A stretch of 20,566 bases of DNA. Origin: an uncultured Actinomycetes bacterium (GTDB lineage Bacteria > Actinomycetota > Actinomycetes > Nanopelagicales > Nanopelagicaceae). Position 1 is the stretch's first letter. Each line of letters starts with the position of its first letter. The notes under the pieces were generated by a model that saw only the letters and a list, made by a program, of their open reading frames with translations, did no database searches and was not told the DNA's origin. The position numbers and the translations under genes are program-made. Location: positions 1-20,566 of the forward strand of contig CAIPLJ010000093.1 of the NCBI GenBank assembly GCA_903865885.1, given 5' to 3'. Positions 1 to 7,911 of the stretch are shown here, in pieces.

Positions 1-703
1 AACGGGCAACGGCAGATACTGCAGAGATAGAACCTGCGTAATCCATTCGAGTAGGTCCTAGAACCCCGAGTGAACCAAGGGAAGGATCTGCGCCGTATCC
101 AACTGTGACCAGCGATGTGGTCTGCAAACTTGTATCTTCTTGTTCGCTTCCAATAGTGACATGCACAGTTGGATGCGCATCGCTAAGTAAGCGAAGTAAG
201 ACAACTTGTTCTTCGAGGGCTTCTAAAATCGGAGACAAGGTAGCGCCCAAATCTTCGCCAGAACGTGCAAGGTTTGCAGTTCCAGAAATAGCCATCAACT
301 CGCGACCATGTGAATCACCGATATTCGGATACTTCACAACAGCTACCTGCTTGGTGATATCTGCCAATAACTTTGCACTGCGTTTGACGACATCATCGAG
401 ATCATGTGCACCTTCAAGAAAAGTTTCGATAGCGCGACGCTCTGCTGTAGAAAGTGGCTTCACGGTAGAGAGTTTGTCGACGAATAGTCGGTATCCACGA
501 TCGGTTGGAATGCGTCCTGCACTTGTATGGGGTTGTGCGATAAAACCCTCTTCTTCAAGAACTGCCATCTCATTACGAATCGTTGCAGGGCTAATACCAA
601 GTGCGCGCTTTCCAGCAATCGCCTTAGAGCCAACAGGCTCTTGGGTTTCGACATATTCGTCGACGATTGCCCGCAAAATTTCCAGGCGGCGATCAGTGGT
701 CAT
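1..703 (-). CDS. hrcA: Heat-inducible transcription repressor HrcA (C-terminus cut by window edge)
   Basis: HrcA represses groE/dnaK-type chaperone genes by binding CIRCE operators. The visible 234 residues begin MTTDRRLEILRAIVDEY. The N-terminal winged-helix region (about 1-76) carries the family signature ISPATIRNEMAVLEEEG followed by HTSAGRIPTDRGYR. The last visible part contains GPTRMDY, which in the family lies in the C-terminal third, so roughly 100 residues are missing beyond the left edge. The ATG start lies 26 bases after the hemW stop with no strong ribosome site close by; an AAAGGG lies about 20 bases upstream. The gene therefore probably depends on read-through from hemW. In Actinobacteria hemW-hrcA is commonly followed by dnaJ, which would lie off the window. 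I saw no CIRCE-like inverted repeat (TTAGCACTC-N9-GAGTGCTAA) anywhere in the window, so any autoregulation would have to act elsewhere. Identification is firm. Confidence 0.95.
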   Translation of the reverse strand, partial: MTTDRRLEILRAIVDEYVETQEPVGSKAIAGKRALGISPATIRNEMAVLEEEGFIAQPHTSAGRIPTDRGYRLFVDKLSTVKPLSTAERRAIETFLEGAHDLDDVVKRSAKLLADITKQVAVVKYPNIGDSHGRELMAISGTANLARSGEDLGATLSPILEALEEQVVLLRLLSDAHPTVHVTIGSEQEDTSLQTTSLVTVGYGADPSLGSLGVLGPTRMDYAGSISAVSAVAR

Positions 704-729
704 AGTGAGGCAATCTTATCGCGCGCCCT

Positions 730-1848
730 TTAGCGCAGCATTTCATGCGTCAGGCGGTCGGCAATAAGGCGACCTTTGGGAGTCAGAGATATAGAACTCT
801 CGCGTTCAATAACGTGACCGCTCTTGATGTACTCCATTGTGCGTTCATATTGCGCAACAGTGAGAGCTGCCTTCTTCACACCTTCAGGCATACGGATTGC
901 AAGCATGATGTATTCAGATTTCTTCTCTTCATCTGATAAAACTTCAGAGTCTTTGATGGGAGAAATTCCTGCGAAAACCTTCTCTTTATAGGCGTTCGGA
1001 TGTTTCACATTCCAGAAGCGCTTCTGGTCGATATGTGAATGCGCACCAGGGCCAAGACCCCACCAGTTATTGGATTTCCAATATGCGATGTTGTGGCGAC
1101 ATTGATGTCCAGGCTTTGACCAATTCGATAGTTCATACCATTTCAAACCATGTTGCAGACATTGCTGATCAACTAGGAGATACATATCGGCCATCAGATC
1201 ATCATCAGGCATCGTGTATTCACCGCGCTTAATTTGGGCTGCAAGCTTTGTACCTTCTTCAACAATTAAGGCATATGCGCTGATGTGATCAATATTGAGT
1301 GAGAGCGCCTCTTTTACCGTCGCTGCCCAATCGCTTAAGGATTCACCAGGTGCTCCATAAATGAGATCGACGCTGACAGATTCAAATCCAGCAGCGCGCG
1401 CCATATCGACAGCCTTGCGAACATTCTCGGGATTGTGTGTGCGATCAAGGACTTTTAAAACTTCAGGGTTGGCAGATTGCATACCGAATGAGATGCGATT
1501 GAAACCTACCGCAAAGAGTTCATTGAGCTTTTCTTGTGTCACAGAATCTGGATTAGCTTCTAACGTGATTTCGCAATCTTCGGTGAGGCCATTGCGTGCC
1601 GTAATTGCTGTGATCACGCGACCCAGATCTTTAGGTGGCAAGAGCGATGGCGTTCCGCCGCCGAAGAAGATCGTTGGCACAGTCTCTTTTGGCGCAGCTT
1701 CTAACTCTTTAAGAACAGCATCGATGTAATCGCCTGAGACTATTTCAAGAGTTGCACCATCTTGTAGTTCAGAAGGCGTATAGGTATTGAAATCGCAGTA
1801 GCCACAGCGTCGTACGCAATATGGAATATGAACGTAGAACGAGAGCAT
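730..1848 (-). CDS. hemW: Radical SAM heme chaperone HemW
   Basis: This 372-residue protein is related to oxygen-independent coproporphyrinogen III oxidase (HemN). The radical-SAM cysteines are C11, C15 and C18 in CVRRCGYCDF. The fourth family position is F20 rather than cysteine, which is the HemW pattern (CX3CX2CXF) and argues against a true HemN oxidase. FFGGGTPSLL follows as the SAM-binding glycine motif. HemW-type proteins bind heme and an iron-sulfur cluster and are thought to deliver heme to respiratory proteins. The length is usual for the family and the ATG start gives the typical N-terminus MLSFYVHIPYC. The start lies 5 bases after the lepA stop, and hrcA follows after 26 bases, so the three are probably one transcript. 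The lepA-hemW-hrcA order is a common actinobacterial arrangement. Confidence 0.95.
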   Translation of the reverse strand: MLSFYVHIPYCVRRCGYCDFNTYTPSELQDGATLEIVSGDYIDAVLKELEAAPKETVPTIFFGGGTPSLLPPKDLGRVITAITARNGLTEDCEITLEANPDSVTQEKLNELFAVGFNRISFGMQSANPEVLKVLDRTHNPENVRKAVDMARAAGFESVSVDLIYGAPGESLSDWAATVKEALSLNIDHISAYALIVEEGTKLAAQIKRGEYTMPDDDLMADMYLLVDQQCLQHGLKWYELSNWSKPGHQCRHNIAYWKSNNWWGLGPGAHSHIDQKRFWNVKHPNAYKEKVFAGISPIKDSEVLSDEEKKSEYIMLAIRMPEGVKKAALTVAQYERTMEYIKSGHVIERESSISLTPKGRLIADRLTHEMLR

Positions 1849-1853
1849 GATCT

Positions 1854-3734
1854 TTACGATTCGAGCTTACGAGCTGCTTTGATCTTTTCGATATCGGCAT
1901 CGGTAGCAAGGGCGGCAACGAAGGCTTCCTGCGGAACTTCAACGCGTCCCACCATCTTCATGCGCTTCTTACCTTCCTTCTGCTTCTCGAGAAGTTTGCG
2001 CTTACGAGAGATATCGCCGCCATAACACTTTGCAAGAACATCCTTGCGAATAGCGCGAATTGATTCGCGGGCAATAATGCGAGAGCCGATAGCTGCCTGA
2101 ATAGGAACTTCGAATTGCTGACGAGGAATAAGTTCGCGAAGTTTGCCTGTCATCATCACGCCATAGGAATATGCCTTATCGCGGTGAACGATGGCGCTAA
2201 ATGCATCAACTGCTTCGCCTTGTAGCAAGATATCGACCTTTACAAGATTGCCTTCTTCATCACCCATCTCTTCATAATCAAGAGATGCATAGCCACGTGT
2301 ACGGCTTTTGAGTTGGTCGAAGAAGTCGAAGACGATTTCAGCAAGAGGAAGTGTGTAACGGATTTCAACGCGATCTTCAGAGATGTAATCCATGCCGAGC
2401 ATGACGCCACGGCGCTCTTGGCAGAGCTCCATGATGGTTCCGATAAATTCTGCAGGGGCCAAGATTGTTGATTTCACAATCGGTTCTTTCACGCTTTGGA
2501 TCTTGCCATCAGGAAATTCAGAAGGATTAGTAACAACGAACTCTTTACCGTCATCCATGGTGACGCGATAGACCACGTTGGGAGCAGTTGAAATCAAGTT
2601 CAGTTTTGCTTCGCGCTCTAGACGTTCGCGCACAATCTCCATGTGCAACAGACCTAAGAAGCCACATCGGAAACCAAAGCCAAGGGCGGCAGAGCTTTCT
2701 GGTTCGTAGACAAGTGCTGCATCATTGAGCTGTAATTTTTCTAGCGCATCGCGCAGAACAGGAAAATCTGCACCATCGAGTGGAAAGAGGCCGGAGAAGA
2801 CCATTGGCTTAGGATCTTTATATCCACCGAGTGCTTCTTTTGCAGGGCGCGCGAAGTTTGTGATGGTGTCACCCACACGTGATTGGCGAACATCTTTTAC
2901 GCCAGTAATTAAGTAACCAACCTCGCCAACACCAAGACCTTTAGAGGGAAGTGGTTCAGGGCTAATAACGCCGACTTCGAGAGCTTCGTGTTTGACGCCA
3001 GTTGAGAACATCTGGATTTGTTCGCGTGGATTGATGTGACCATCGATGACGCGCACGTAAGTAACAACACCACGATAAGAATCGTAGACAGAGTCAAAGA
3101 TCAGTGCGCGTGCAGGTGCATCGGCATCGCCGACTGGGGCAGGAATCAGAGCAATAATTTGATCGAGCAGATCTGCAACGCCATCGCCAGTCTTTCCCGA
3201 TACGCGCAATACATCTTCGACTTTGCAACCAATAAGGCCAGCAAGTTCTGCAGCAAATTTTTCAGGTTGGGCATTCGGTAGATCGATCTTATTGAGCACC
3301 GGAATAATGGTGAGGTTGTTCTCCATTGCAAGATAAAGGTTTGCAAGAGTCTGCGCTTCGATTCCTTGTGCGCAGTCGACCAATAAGACAGCGCCTTCGC
3401 ATGCAGCAAGTGAGCGCGAGACTTCATAGGTAAAGTCAACGTGACCTGGTGTATCAATCATATTGAGGATGTATTCCTGGCCATCAATACCACTGCGCCA
3501 TGGAAGACGGACAGCTTGAGATTTAATGGTGATTCCGCGTTCGCGTTCGATATCCATACGATCGAGATATTGCGCGCGCATATTACGTGCTTCAACTACT
3601 TCAGTAATTTGGAGCATGCGATCGGCAAGCGTTGATTTGCCGTGATCGATATGGGCAATGATGCAGAAGTTACGAATCTGCGCGGGATTTGTTGATGCTG
3701 GTTGCGGCGCCTTCGCAATGGATATTGCAGGCAC
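1854..3734 (-). CDS. lepA: Elongation factor 4 (LepA), ribosome-associated GTPase
   Basis: LepA/EF4 is a translational GTPase that acts on stalled or back-translocated ribosomes. At 626 residues it has the usual length with a short N-terminal extension. GTPase motifs appear in order: AHIDHGKST at 27-35 (G1), GITI at 67-70 (G2), DTPGH at 94-98 (G3) and NKID at 148-151 (G4). The C-terminus has the LepA-specific basic stretch rich in RKRKLLEKQKEGKKRMK before VEVPQEAF, which separates it from EF-G. The start codon is GTG, preceded by AAAGG with an 8-base spacer. The rpsT stop is 46 bases upstream. That gap contains only a long-loop pairing of TCTTCG with CGAAGA and no clear promoter, so lepA probably shares the rpsT transcript. 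Confidence 0.97.
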   Translation of the reverse strand: MPAISIAKAPQPASTNPAQIRNFCIIAHIDHGKSTLADRMLQITEVVEARNMRAQYLDRMDIERERGITIKSQAVRLPWRSGIDGQEYILNMIDTPGHVDFTYEVSRSLAACEGAVLLVDCAQGIEAQTLANLYLAMENNLTIIPVLNKIDLPNAQPEKFAAELAGLIGCKVEDVLRVSGKTGDGVADLLDQIIALIPAPVGDADAPARALIFDSVYDSYRGVVTYVRVIDGHINPREQIQMFSTGVKHEALEVGVISPEPLPSKGLGVGEVGYLITGVKDVRQSRVGDTITNFARPAKEALGGYKDPKPMVFSGLFPLDGADFPVLRDALEKLQLNDAALVYEPESSAALGFGFRCGFLGLLHMEIVRERLEREAKLNLISTAPNVVYRVTMDDGKEFVVTNPSEFPDGKIQSVKEPIVKSTILAPAEFIGTIMELCQERRGVMLGMDYISEDRVEIRYTLPLAEIVFDFFDQLKSRTRGYASLDYEEMGDEEGNLVKVDILLQGEAVDAFSAIVHRDKAYSYGVMMTGKLRELIPRQQFEVPIQAAIGSRIIARESIRAIRKDVLAKCYGGDISRKRKLLEKQKEGKKRMKMVGRVEVPQEAFVAALATDADIEKIKAARKLES

Positions 3735-3780
3735 TTAAGCGACCTTTATCTTCGGGATATCTTTAGCTGAAGGCGAAGAA

Positions 3781-4050
3781 TTAACGAACGCCGGCTTTAG
3801 CAGCAGCCTTAGCCATTGATGACTTCTTATTCGCTGCAGCGTTCTTGTGAATAACACCCTTAGCAACGGCAATGTCGAGAGCCTTTGAAGCTGCGCGGAG
3901 TTCAGTGGTTGTTACAGCAGCGTCACCCTTCGCAACTGCTTCGCGGAACTTGCGAACAGCAGTCTTGATAGAAGATGAGACAGACTTGTTGCGAAGGTAT
4001 GCCTTCTCGTTTGTCTTAATACGCTTGATCTGCGACTTGATATTTGCCAC
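3781..4050 (-). CDS. rpsT: Small ribosomal subunit protein bS20
   Basis: bS20 binds 16S rRNA early in 30S assembly. The 89-residue product has the family length and composition: MANIKSQIKRIKTNEKA at the N-terminus, RNKSVSSSIKTAVRKF, and a lysine/alanine-rich end with HKNAAANKKS. The start codon is GTG; GGAG lies 8 bases upstream on the coding strand, which fixes the start well. The 106-base gap to holA holds a promoter-like sequence, so this is likely the first gene of an rpsT-lepA-hemW-hrcA transcript, although read-through from holA is also possible. The holA-rpsT-lepA order is widely conserved in Actinobacteria. Confidence 0.97.
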   Translation of the reverse strand: MANIKSQIKRIKTNEKAYLRNKSVSSSIKTAVRKFREAVAKGDAAVTTTELRAASKALDIAVAKGVIHKNAAANKKSSMAKAAAKAGVR

Positions 4051-4106
4051 GTTTATTGCTCCGTCTGTGTGTTTTTAGCCAAACCTTGTGATTTGTGCAG
4101 ATGCGT

Positions 4107-4135
4107 AGGTTATCAGCGCAAGGGCGTGAGCCCAA
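4107..4135 (-). promoter_or_regulatory. Putative promoter for rpsT
   Basis: On the minus strand a TTGGGC box (4130-4135) is followed by a 17-base spacer and TAACCT (4107-4112), a reasonable sigma-70-type pair with the actinobacterial TAnnnT form of the -10. Transcription would start near 4100 and give a leader of about 50 bases ahead of the rpsT GTG. A short GGGC-TCAC-GCCC hairpin overlaps the -35 side. It lacks a following T tract, so I do not call it a terminator. The assignment rests on consensus and position only. Confidence 0.35.
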
Positions 4136-4156
4136 AATCGAGGATTATCGCTGGAA

Positions 4157-5107
4157 TCATCGTTGGGCGCGGGCTGCTGCGATGGTCTGCAGGGCTTTTT
4201 CAAGGGCAAATATGGGGTCAGATGAGGCCCCTTTCACATCCGCATCGGCCTTGGCAATAGCTTCGACTGCAGATGCGATTCCACGAGGAGTCCAGGATTG
4301 CAGTTGGCGACGCGCTTTATCGATCTGCCATGGCGCCATTCCGAGTTGTCCTGCAAGTTCAAATGATTTTGTTCCGCGATTTGTTCCGGAAACTTTTGCA
4401 AGAGAGCGCAGAGATGATGCGATGGCAGATGTGACCATGACGGGATCGGTGCCGGTTTCAAGTGCGCTGCGCAAAGTAACAAGTGCCACCGGTAAATTGC
4501 CATCAATTGTTGCATCGGCAACATCGAATCCAGTTGTTTCGATTCTTCCTTGGTGAAATTTATCCACCATTGCTTCATCGATTGCGCCCGCTGGTGCATC
4601 GAGTGAAATTTGAGAGACTGCAGATTGCAATTCGCGAAGCTCGTTGCCAAGCGCGCCCACCATCGCCTTTATTGCACCAGGTGTTGCTTTGCGCCCTGCA
4701 TCTTGAAAGAGCCCTTTAACAAAATCTTCTTTCTCAGATTCCTTCTTAATGGCATCGCATGCAATGATTTCAGGCTTTACCTTCTTAATGGCATCGAGCA
4801 GCGCCTTACCTTTGACGCCACCTTTATGAACAAATACAACGGTCATGGTGGGATCGGGTTGATCAAGGTAGCGAGTTACTTCTGCTTTGGAATCTTCGGG
4901 TAAATCCTGCAGATCTTTGAGTATAAGTGCGCGACGTTCGGAGAAGAGCGAAGGTGCGAGAGCATCTGCAATATCGCCGATGATTGCATCGGATGCATCG
5001 ATGCTGGTGATTTCAGCTTTCTCTTCTTTAAATTCAGCATGTAACTTGGCGAGGGCGCGATCTGCAAGGGCGCCTTCAGAGCCGAGCAAGAGATAGAACG
5101 CGTTCAT
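4157..5107 (-). CDS. holA: DNA polymerase III subunit delta
   Basis: The delta subunit of the clamp loader opens the beta clamp during replication. The 316-residue product begins MNAFYLLLGSEGALADRALAKL, the usual opening of actinobacterial HolA, followed by a divergent AAA-type domain containing ALAPSLFSERRALIL and MTVVFVHKGG, and then a helical C-terminal collar region. Delta subunits have no Walker catalytic motifs to check, so recognition rests on the overall pattern, length and the conserved comEC-holA-rpsT order. The start is an ATG with a very good ribosome site, AGGAGG five bases upstream, unlike many weak sites in this window. It lies 21 bases after the comEC stop. Confidence 0.92.
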   Translation of the reverse strand: MNAFYLLLGSEGALADRALAKLHAEFKEEKAEITSIDASDAIIGDIADALAPSLFSERRALILKDLQDLPEDSKAEVTRYLDQPDPTMTVVFVHKGGVKGKALLDAIKKVKPEIIACDAIKKESEKEDFVKGLFQDAGRKATPGAIKAMVGALGNELRELQSAVSQISLDAPAGAIDEAMVDKFHQGRIETTGFDVADATIDGNLPVALVTLRSALETGTDPVMVTSAIASSLRSLAKVSGTNRGTKSFELAGQLGMAPWQIDKARRQLQSWTPRGIASAVEAIAKADADVKGASSDPIFALEKALQTIAAARAQR

Positions 5108-5128
5108 CTCGCCCTCCTCGGCTAGTAA

Positions 5129-7195
5129 TTAACTCCACAAAAATAGAGCTGACCATCGTTTGCTGCGCATAATCGAAAATCGGTGGCGCCGAGCGGTAAT
5201 CGCTACTGCCCCATCGTTATCGGTACGCAATACCTTAGCGCCTAACTGCGTCAGAGCCGAGATGGTGCTGTCTGCGGGATGTCCGTAGCTATTGCCTTTA
5301 CCAACGCTAATGACCGCAATTGTGGGTGAGAGTTCGCGCATCAATGCGAGGTCTTGATACCTCGAACCGTGATGTGCAACTTTATAGATATCAACGTGGC
5401 CGATTCGCGATACCAGTTCTTGCTGCACAGGCGGCTCGATATCCCCCGATGCAAAGAGCGTGAAATCGGGTGAGCGAATAATCGCTGCAATGCTCGAATT
5501 ATTCGGGGTGTATCCACTTCCGTTATCGGGCCAGACAACTTCGATATCAATATCTTGGATCGTGGCATGAGCACCAGCATGAATATCTCCAAACCATGTC
5601 GTGCCAATCTTTCGATGCTTCTTAGCGCCAGCAAGCCCACCAACATGATCTGCGTGGATATGAGTAAGTATGAGCAGCGGTATTTCTTTGATTCCTAATT
5701 GACGCAAGCATCTATCTTCGAGTTGTGGATTCGGTCCAGTATCAATCACTATCCCGCGATTGTGATGGAGATTAATCACCATCGAATCACCTTGTCCGAT
5801 ATCGCAATTAGCTACCTGCCAATCCCCTGCAGGAAAACGTTGCAGCCACGAGAGTGCAATAACAAAGATAAGAAGTGCTATCAGAAACTTTCTGCGCCAG
5901 AAATAGATGAGTGCAATGACCAGGGTCGCAACAAGAAAGCCATAGAGCCCCGTCTTGAGTGTGAAGACCGGAACCTGCGCCGACCAACGGGCAACCCAAG
6001 CAATCCACGCAGCGAAGGGTTTGATGAGAAAGATCAGCACGTATGAGAGCGATGGTGAAATTGGTGAAATCAGCGCTGCAATGAAACCAACAATCGTTAT
6101 CGGGGTTACAGCAGGTGCTGCAAGTAAGTTAGCGACAATGCTCATCGGGCTGATGTATCCAGAGATTGCGACGATGACTGGCGCGCAGAAAATCATTGCT
6201 GCAATGGGTGGTGCTAGAAATAGTGGCTTAATCTTTGGGGCAAGTATCAATAAACCGGCCGTAGCAAGAACCGAGAGAGCAAAACCTGGATCACGTGCTT
6301 GAAATGGATCTGCAATTACAACTGCTGCAATTGCAAAACCAAGAGCTGGCAAAGAATCTTGGCCTCTCCGTGTTCCGTGAGCAAAGAGTAGAACCGCAGC
6401 CATTGCAGCAGCGCGCAGTACCGATGGAGAAGGTCGCACCAATGCGATAAATGCAGTAAGTGAGATTGCTGTTGCGATAAGGCGGTAATTCATCCGTCTG
6501 AAGATGAACTGCATCCCCCACAACACAAAGCTAGAAACGATGGCGAAGTTGGCGCCACTGACTGCAACGAGATGTGTGAGGCCAGACCTTCTCATATCGT
6601 TCTTAAAATCAGCGCTCTGCTTAGCCACATCACCAATAACCATGCCAGGAATCAGCGCACCGGCATCTCCTGTGCCGGTTGCTTCTCGCAATCCCAATCG
6701 AATCCGTGCCAGAGAACGTGCCCACAACGATGCATCTGTAAGTACGTCGACCTTATGGCTAACAATTAATAGAGCAGCAACTCGCTTCTCTTTACTTGCA
6801 ACCACCTTTGCCGATATTCGAATTCTCTGCCCCGGAAGCAAGCCATCGACGTTGCGGGTAGATGCAATAACCCGCACTGGGATGCGCAATCGGTAACGAT
6901 TATCGACCACTAAAGCCTGTCCGATAAAGCTAAATGAAGTCGGTGCAAAAGATGTTCCGAGGATTTTCGGTGCAACTCGCGTTGGGTCAGTTGTAATCTG
7001 CACAATCACTTCGGTCGACCTATTGCGATATTTCTGTATGGCGCTGCTATCAAGGGCTGCAATGCGGATCGACATGATCATTGCGCCCAGAGAGATTGCG
7101 ATGATCAATACAGCAATACGTTTCTTGGAGCGAAGTACCAACGCACAAAGGAGCGCAACCGCAGAAATTCTCCACGGTGCGCTCCAACTTTGCAC
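5129..7195 (-). CDS. comEC: ComEC/Rec2 DNA-uptake channel (annotated start may be too short)
   Basis: ComEC forms the membrane channel that brings single-stranded DNA into the cytoplasm during natural transformation. The product, 688 residues from GTG at 7195, has an N-terminal membrane and OB-like region (to about 150), and a multi-helix competence domain (about 175-450) with SGLTHLVAVSGANFAIV near 204-220 and RPSPSVLRAAAM near 254. A C-terminal metallo-beta-lactamase-like domain follows with DIGQGDSMVI, the metal motif HIHADH at 512-517, ASGDIE and VAHHGS. All three domains look intact. The frame stays open upstream of 7195 and encodes DSRALVLGAAVW, which resembles the family N-terminus, but it offers no ATG, GTG or TTG. 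An ATC at 7244-7246, abutting the comEA stop, would add 17 residues (705 in total). It is probably co-translated with comEA and holA. Confidence 0.95.
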   Translation of the reverse strand: MQSWSAPWRISAVALLCALVLRSKKRIAVLIIAISLGAMIMSIRIAALDSSAIQKYRNRSTEVIVQITTDPTRVAPKILGTSFAPTSFSFIGQALVVDNRYRLRIPVRVIASTRNVDGLLPGQRIRISAKVVASKEKRVAALLIVSHKVDVLTDASLWARSLARIRLGLREATGTGDAGALIPGMVIGDVAKQSADFKNDMRRSGLTHLVAVSGANFAIVSSFVLWGMQFIFRRMNYRLIATAISLTAFIALVRPSPSVLRAAAMAAVLLFAHGTRRGQDSLPALGFAIAAVVIADPFQARDPGFALSVLATAGLLILAPKIKPLFLAPPIAAMIFCAPVIVAISGYISPMSIVANLLAAPAVTPITIVGFIAALISPISPSLSYVLIFLIKPFAAWIAWVARWSAQVPVFTLKTGLYGFLVATLVIALIYFWRRKFLIALLIFVIALSWLQRFPAGDWQVANCDIGQGDSMVINLHHNRGIVIDTGPNPQLEDRCLRQLGIKEIPLLILTHIHADHVGGLAGAKKHRKIGTTWFGDIHAGAHATIQDIDIEVVWPDNGSGYTPNNSSIAAIIRSPDFTLFASGDIEPPVQQELVSRIGHVDIYKVAHHGSRYQDLALMRELSPTIAVISVGKGNSYGHPADSTISALTQLGAKVLRTDNDGAVAITARRHRFSIMRSKRWSALFLWS

Positions 7196-7245
7196 GAGTG
7201 CGCCAACCCAGACCGCTGCCCCTAATACAAGGGCGCGGCTATCGA

Positions 7246-7854
7246 TTACACGCGCAGCTTCTCTTTGAATTGAGCGAATTTGCTCTGCCCTATTCCTTGC
7301 ACCTTTAAGAGATCTTCAACTGCAGTAAATGGTCCATTTATTTTTCTGTATGCAACGATGCGGCTTGCTAGTACCGGACCGATTCCATCGAGTGATTCGA
7401 AATCTTTTGCCGTCGCTCGATTGATCATGATGGGGCCGTTCTTGCGAACTGGCGCGCCAGCGCTTCGCGAGAGCGCTATGGCTGCTGGATACACATATAT
7501 TTGTTCACCATCTTTTAATATGCGCGCTTGATTGATATCTGAAGTATCAGCGCCTTTCTTCAGACCTCCAGCTGCTTTGATTGCCTCAACCACGCGTGAA
7601 TTCAGGGGAAGGGAATACACGCCCGGATTTATAACAGCGCCTGCAACATCGACCATCAGCGTTTGTTGGGCAATATCTGTGATCTCAAGAGCTGCTGGAG
7701 CTGCCACAACTTCTTGCGATGAACCGCGTATGACAAAGAGCGCGGAGATGAGAACGACAAGGGCGGCAATAATTGCGAGCCCTCGTTTTTGTAGTGATGA
7801 GTAGTGGAGCTCGCTCCACCAATTACTTACCTTTTCGAAATATTCATTGTCCAT
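7246..7854 (-). CDS. comEA: ComEA family DNA-binding competence protein
   Basis: ComEA is the membrane-anchored receptor that holds incoming double-stranded DNA outside the membrane and passes it to ComEC. The 202-residue product has a short cytoplasmic N-terminus and one membrane helix at about 25-43 (GLAIIAALVVLISALFVIRG). An SLBB-type domain at about 65-123 follows (VDVAGAVINPGVYSLP). Two helix-hairpin-helix units lie in the last 60 residues (INRATAKDFESLDGIGP and DLLKVQGIGQ). The ATG start has no clear ribosome site. The leuS stop is 57 bases upstream, and no good promoter is seen there, so expression may depend on read-through from leuS. It lies directly upstream of comEC, as in Bacillus and many Actinobacteria. 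Confidence 0.95.
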   Translation of the reverse strand: MDNEYFEKVSNWWSELHYSSLQKRGLAIIAALVVLISALFVIRGSSQEVVAAPAALEITDIAQQTLMVDVAGAVINPGVYSLPLNSRVVEAIKAAGGLKKGADTSDINQARILKDGEQIYVYPAAIALSRSAGAPVRKNGPIMINRATAKDFESLDGIGPVLASRIVAYRKINGPFTAVEDLLKVQGIGQSKFAQFKEKLRV

Positions 7855-7911
7855 CCGCGGATGGTGCAGGAAAAAGCGCCTCTATATCTGAGAAACATCC
7901 AAGGCTGTTGA

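Noticed and set aside
105..767. Long plus-strand open frame opposite hrcA
   Set aside because: It is the antisense shadow of hrcA, whose minus-strand translation carries clear family motifs. The plus-strand product is low-complexity, serine/arginine-rich and resembles no family.
4120..4137. GGGC-TCAC-GCCC hairpin between holA and rpsT as a terminator
   Set aside because: Only four pairs, with no T tract on the minus strand; the T-rich side lies upstream of the hairpin in the direction of transcription.
7871..7905. Possible intrinsic terminator after leuS (GCCT paired with AGGC, then T5)
   Set aside because: The stem is 4 base pairs with a 20-base loop and is two bases away from the T run, which is too weak to call.
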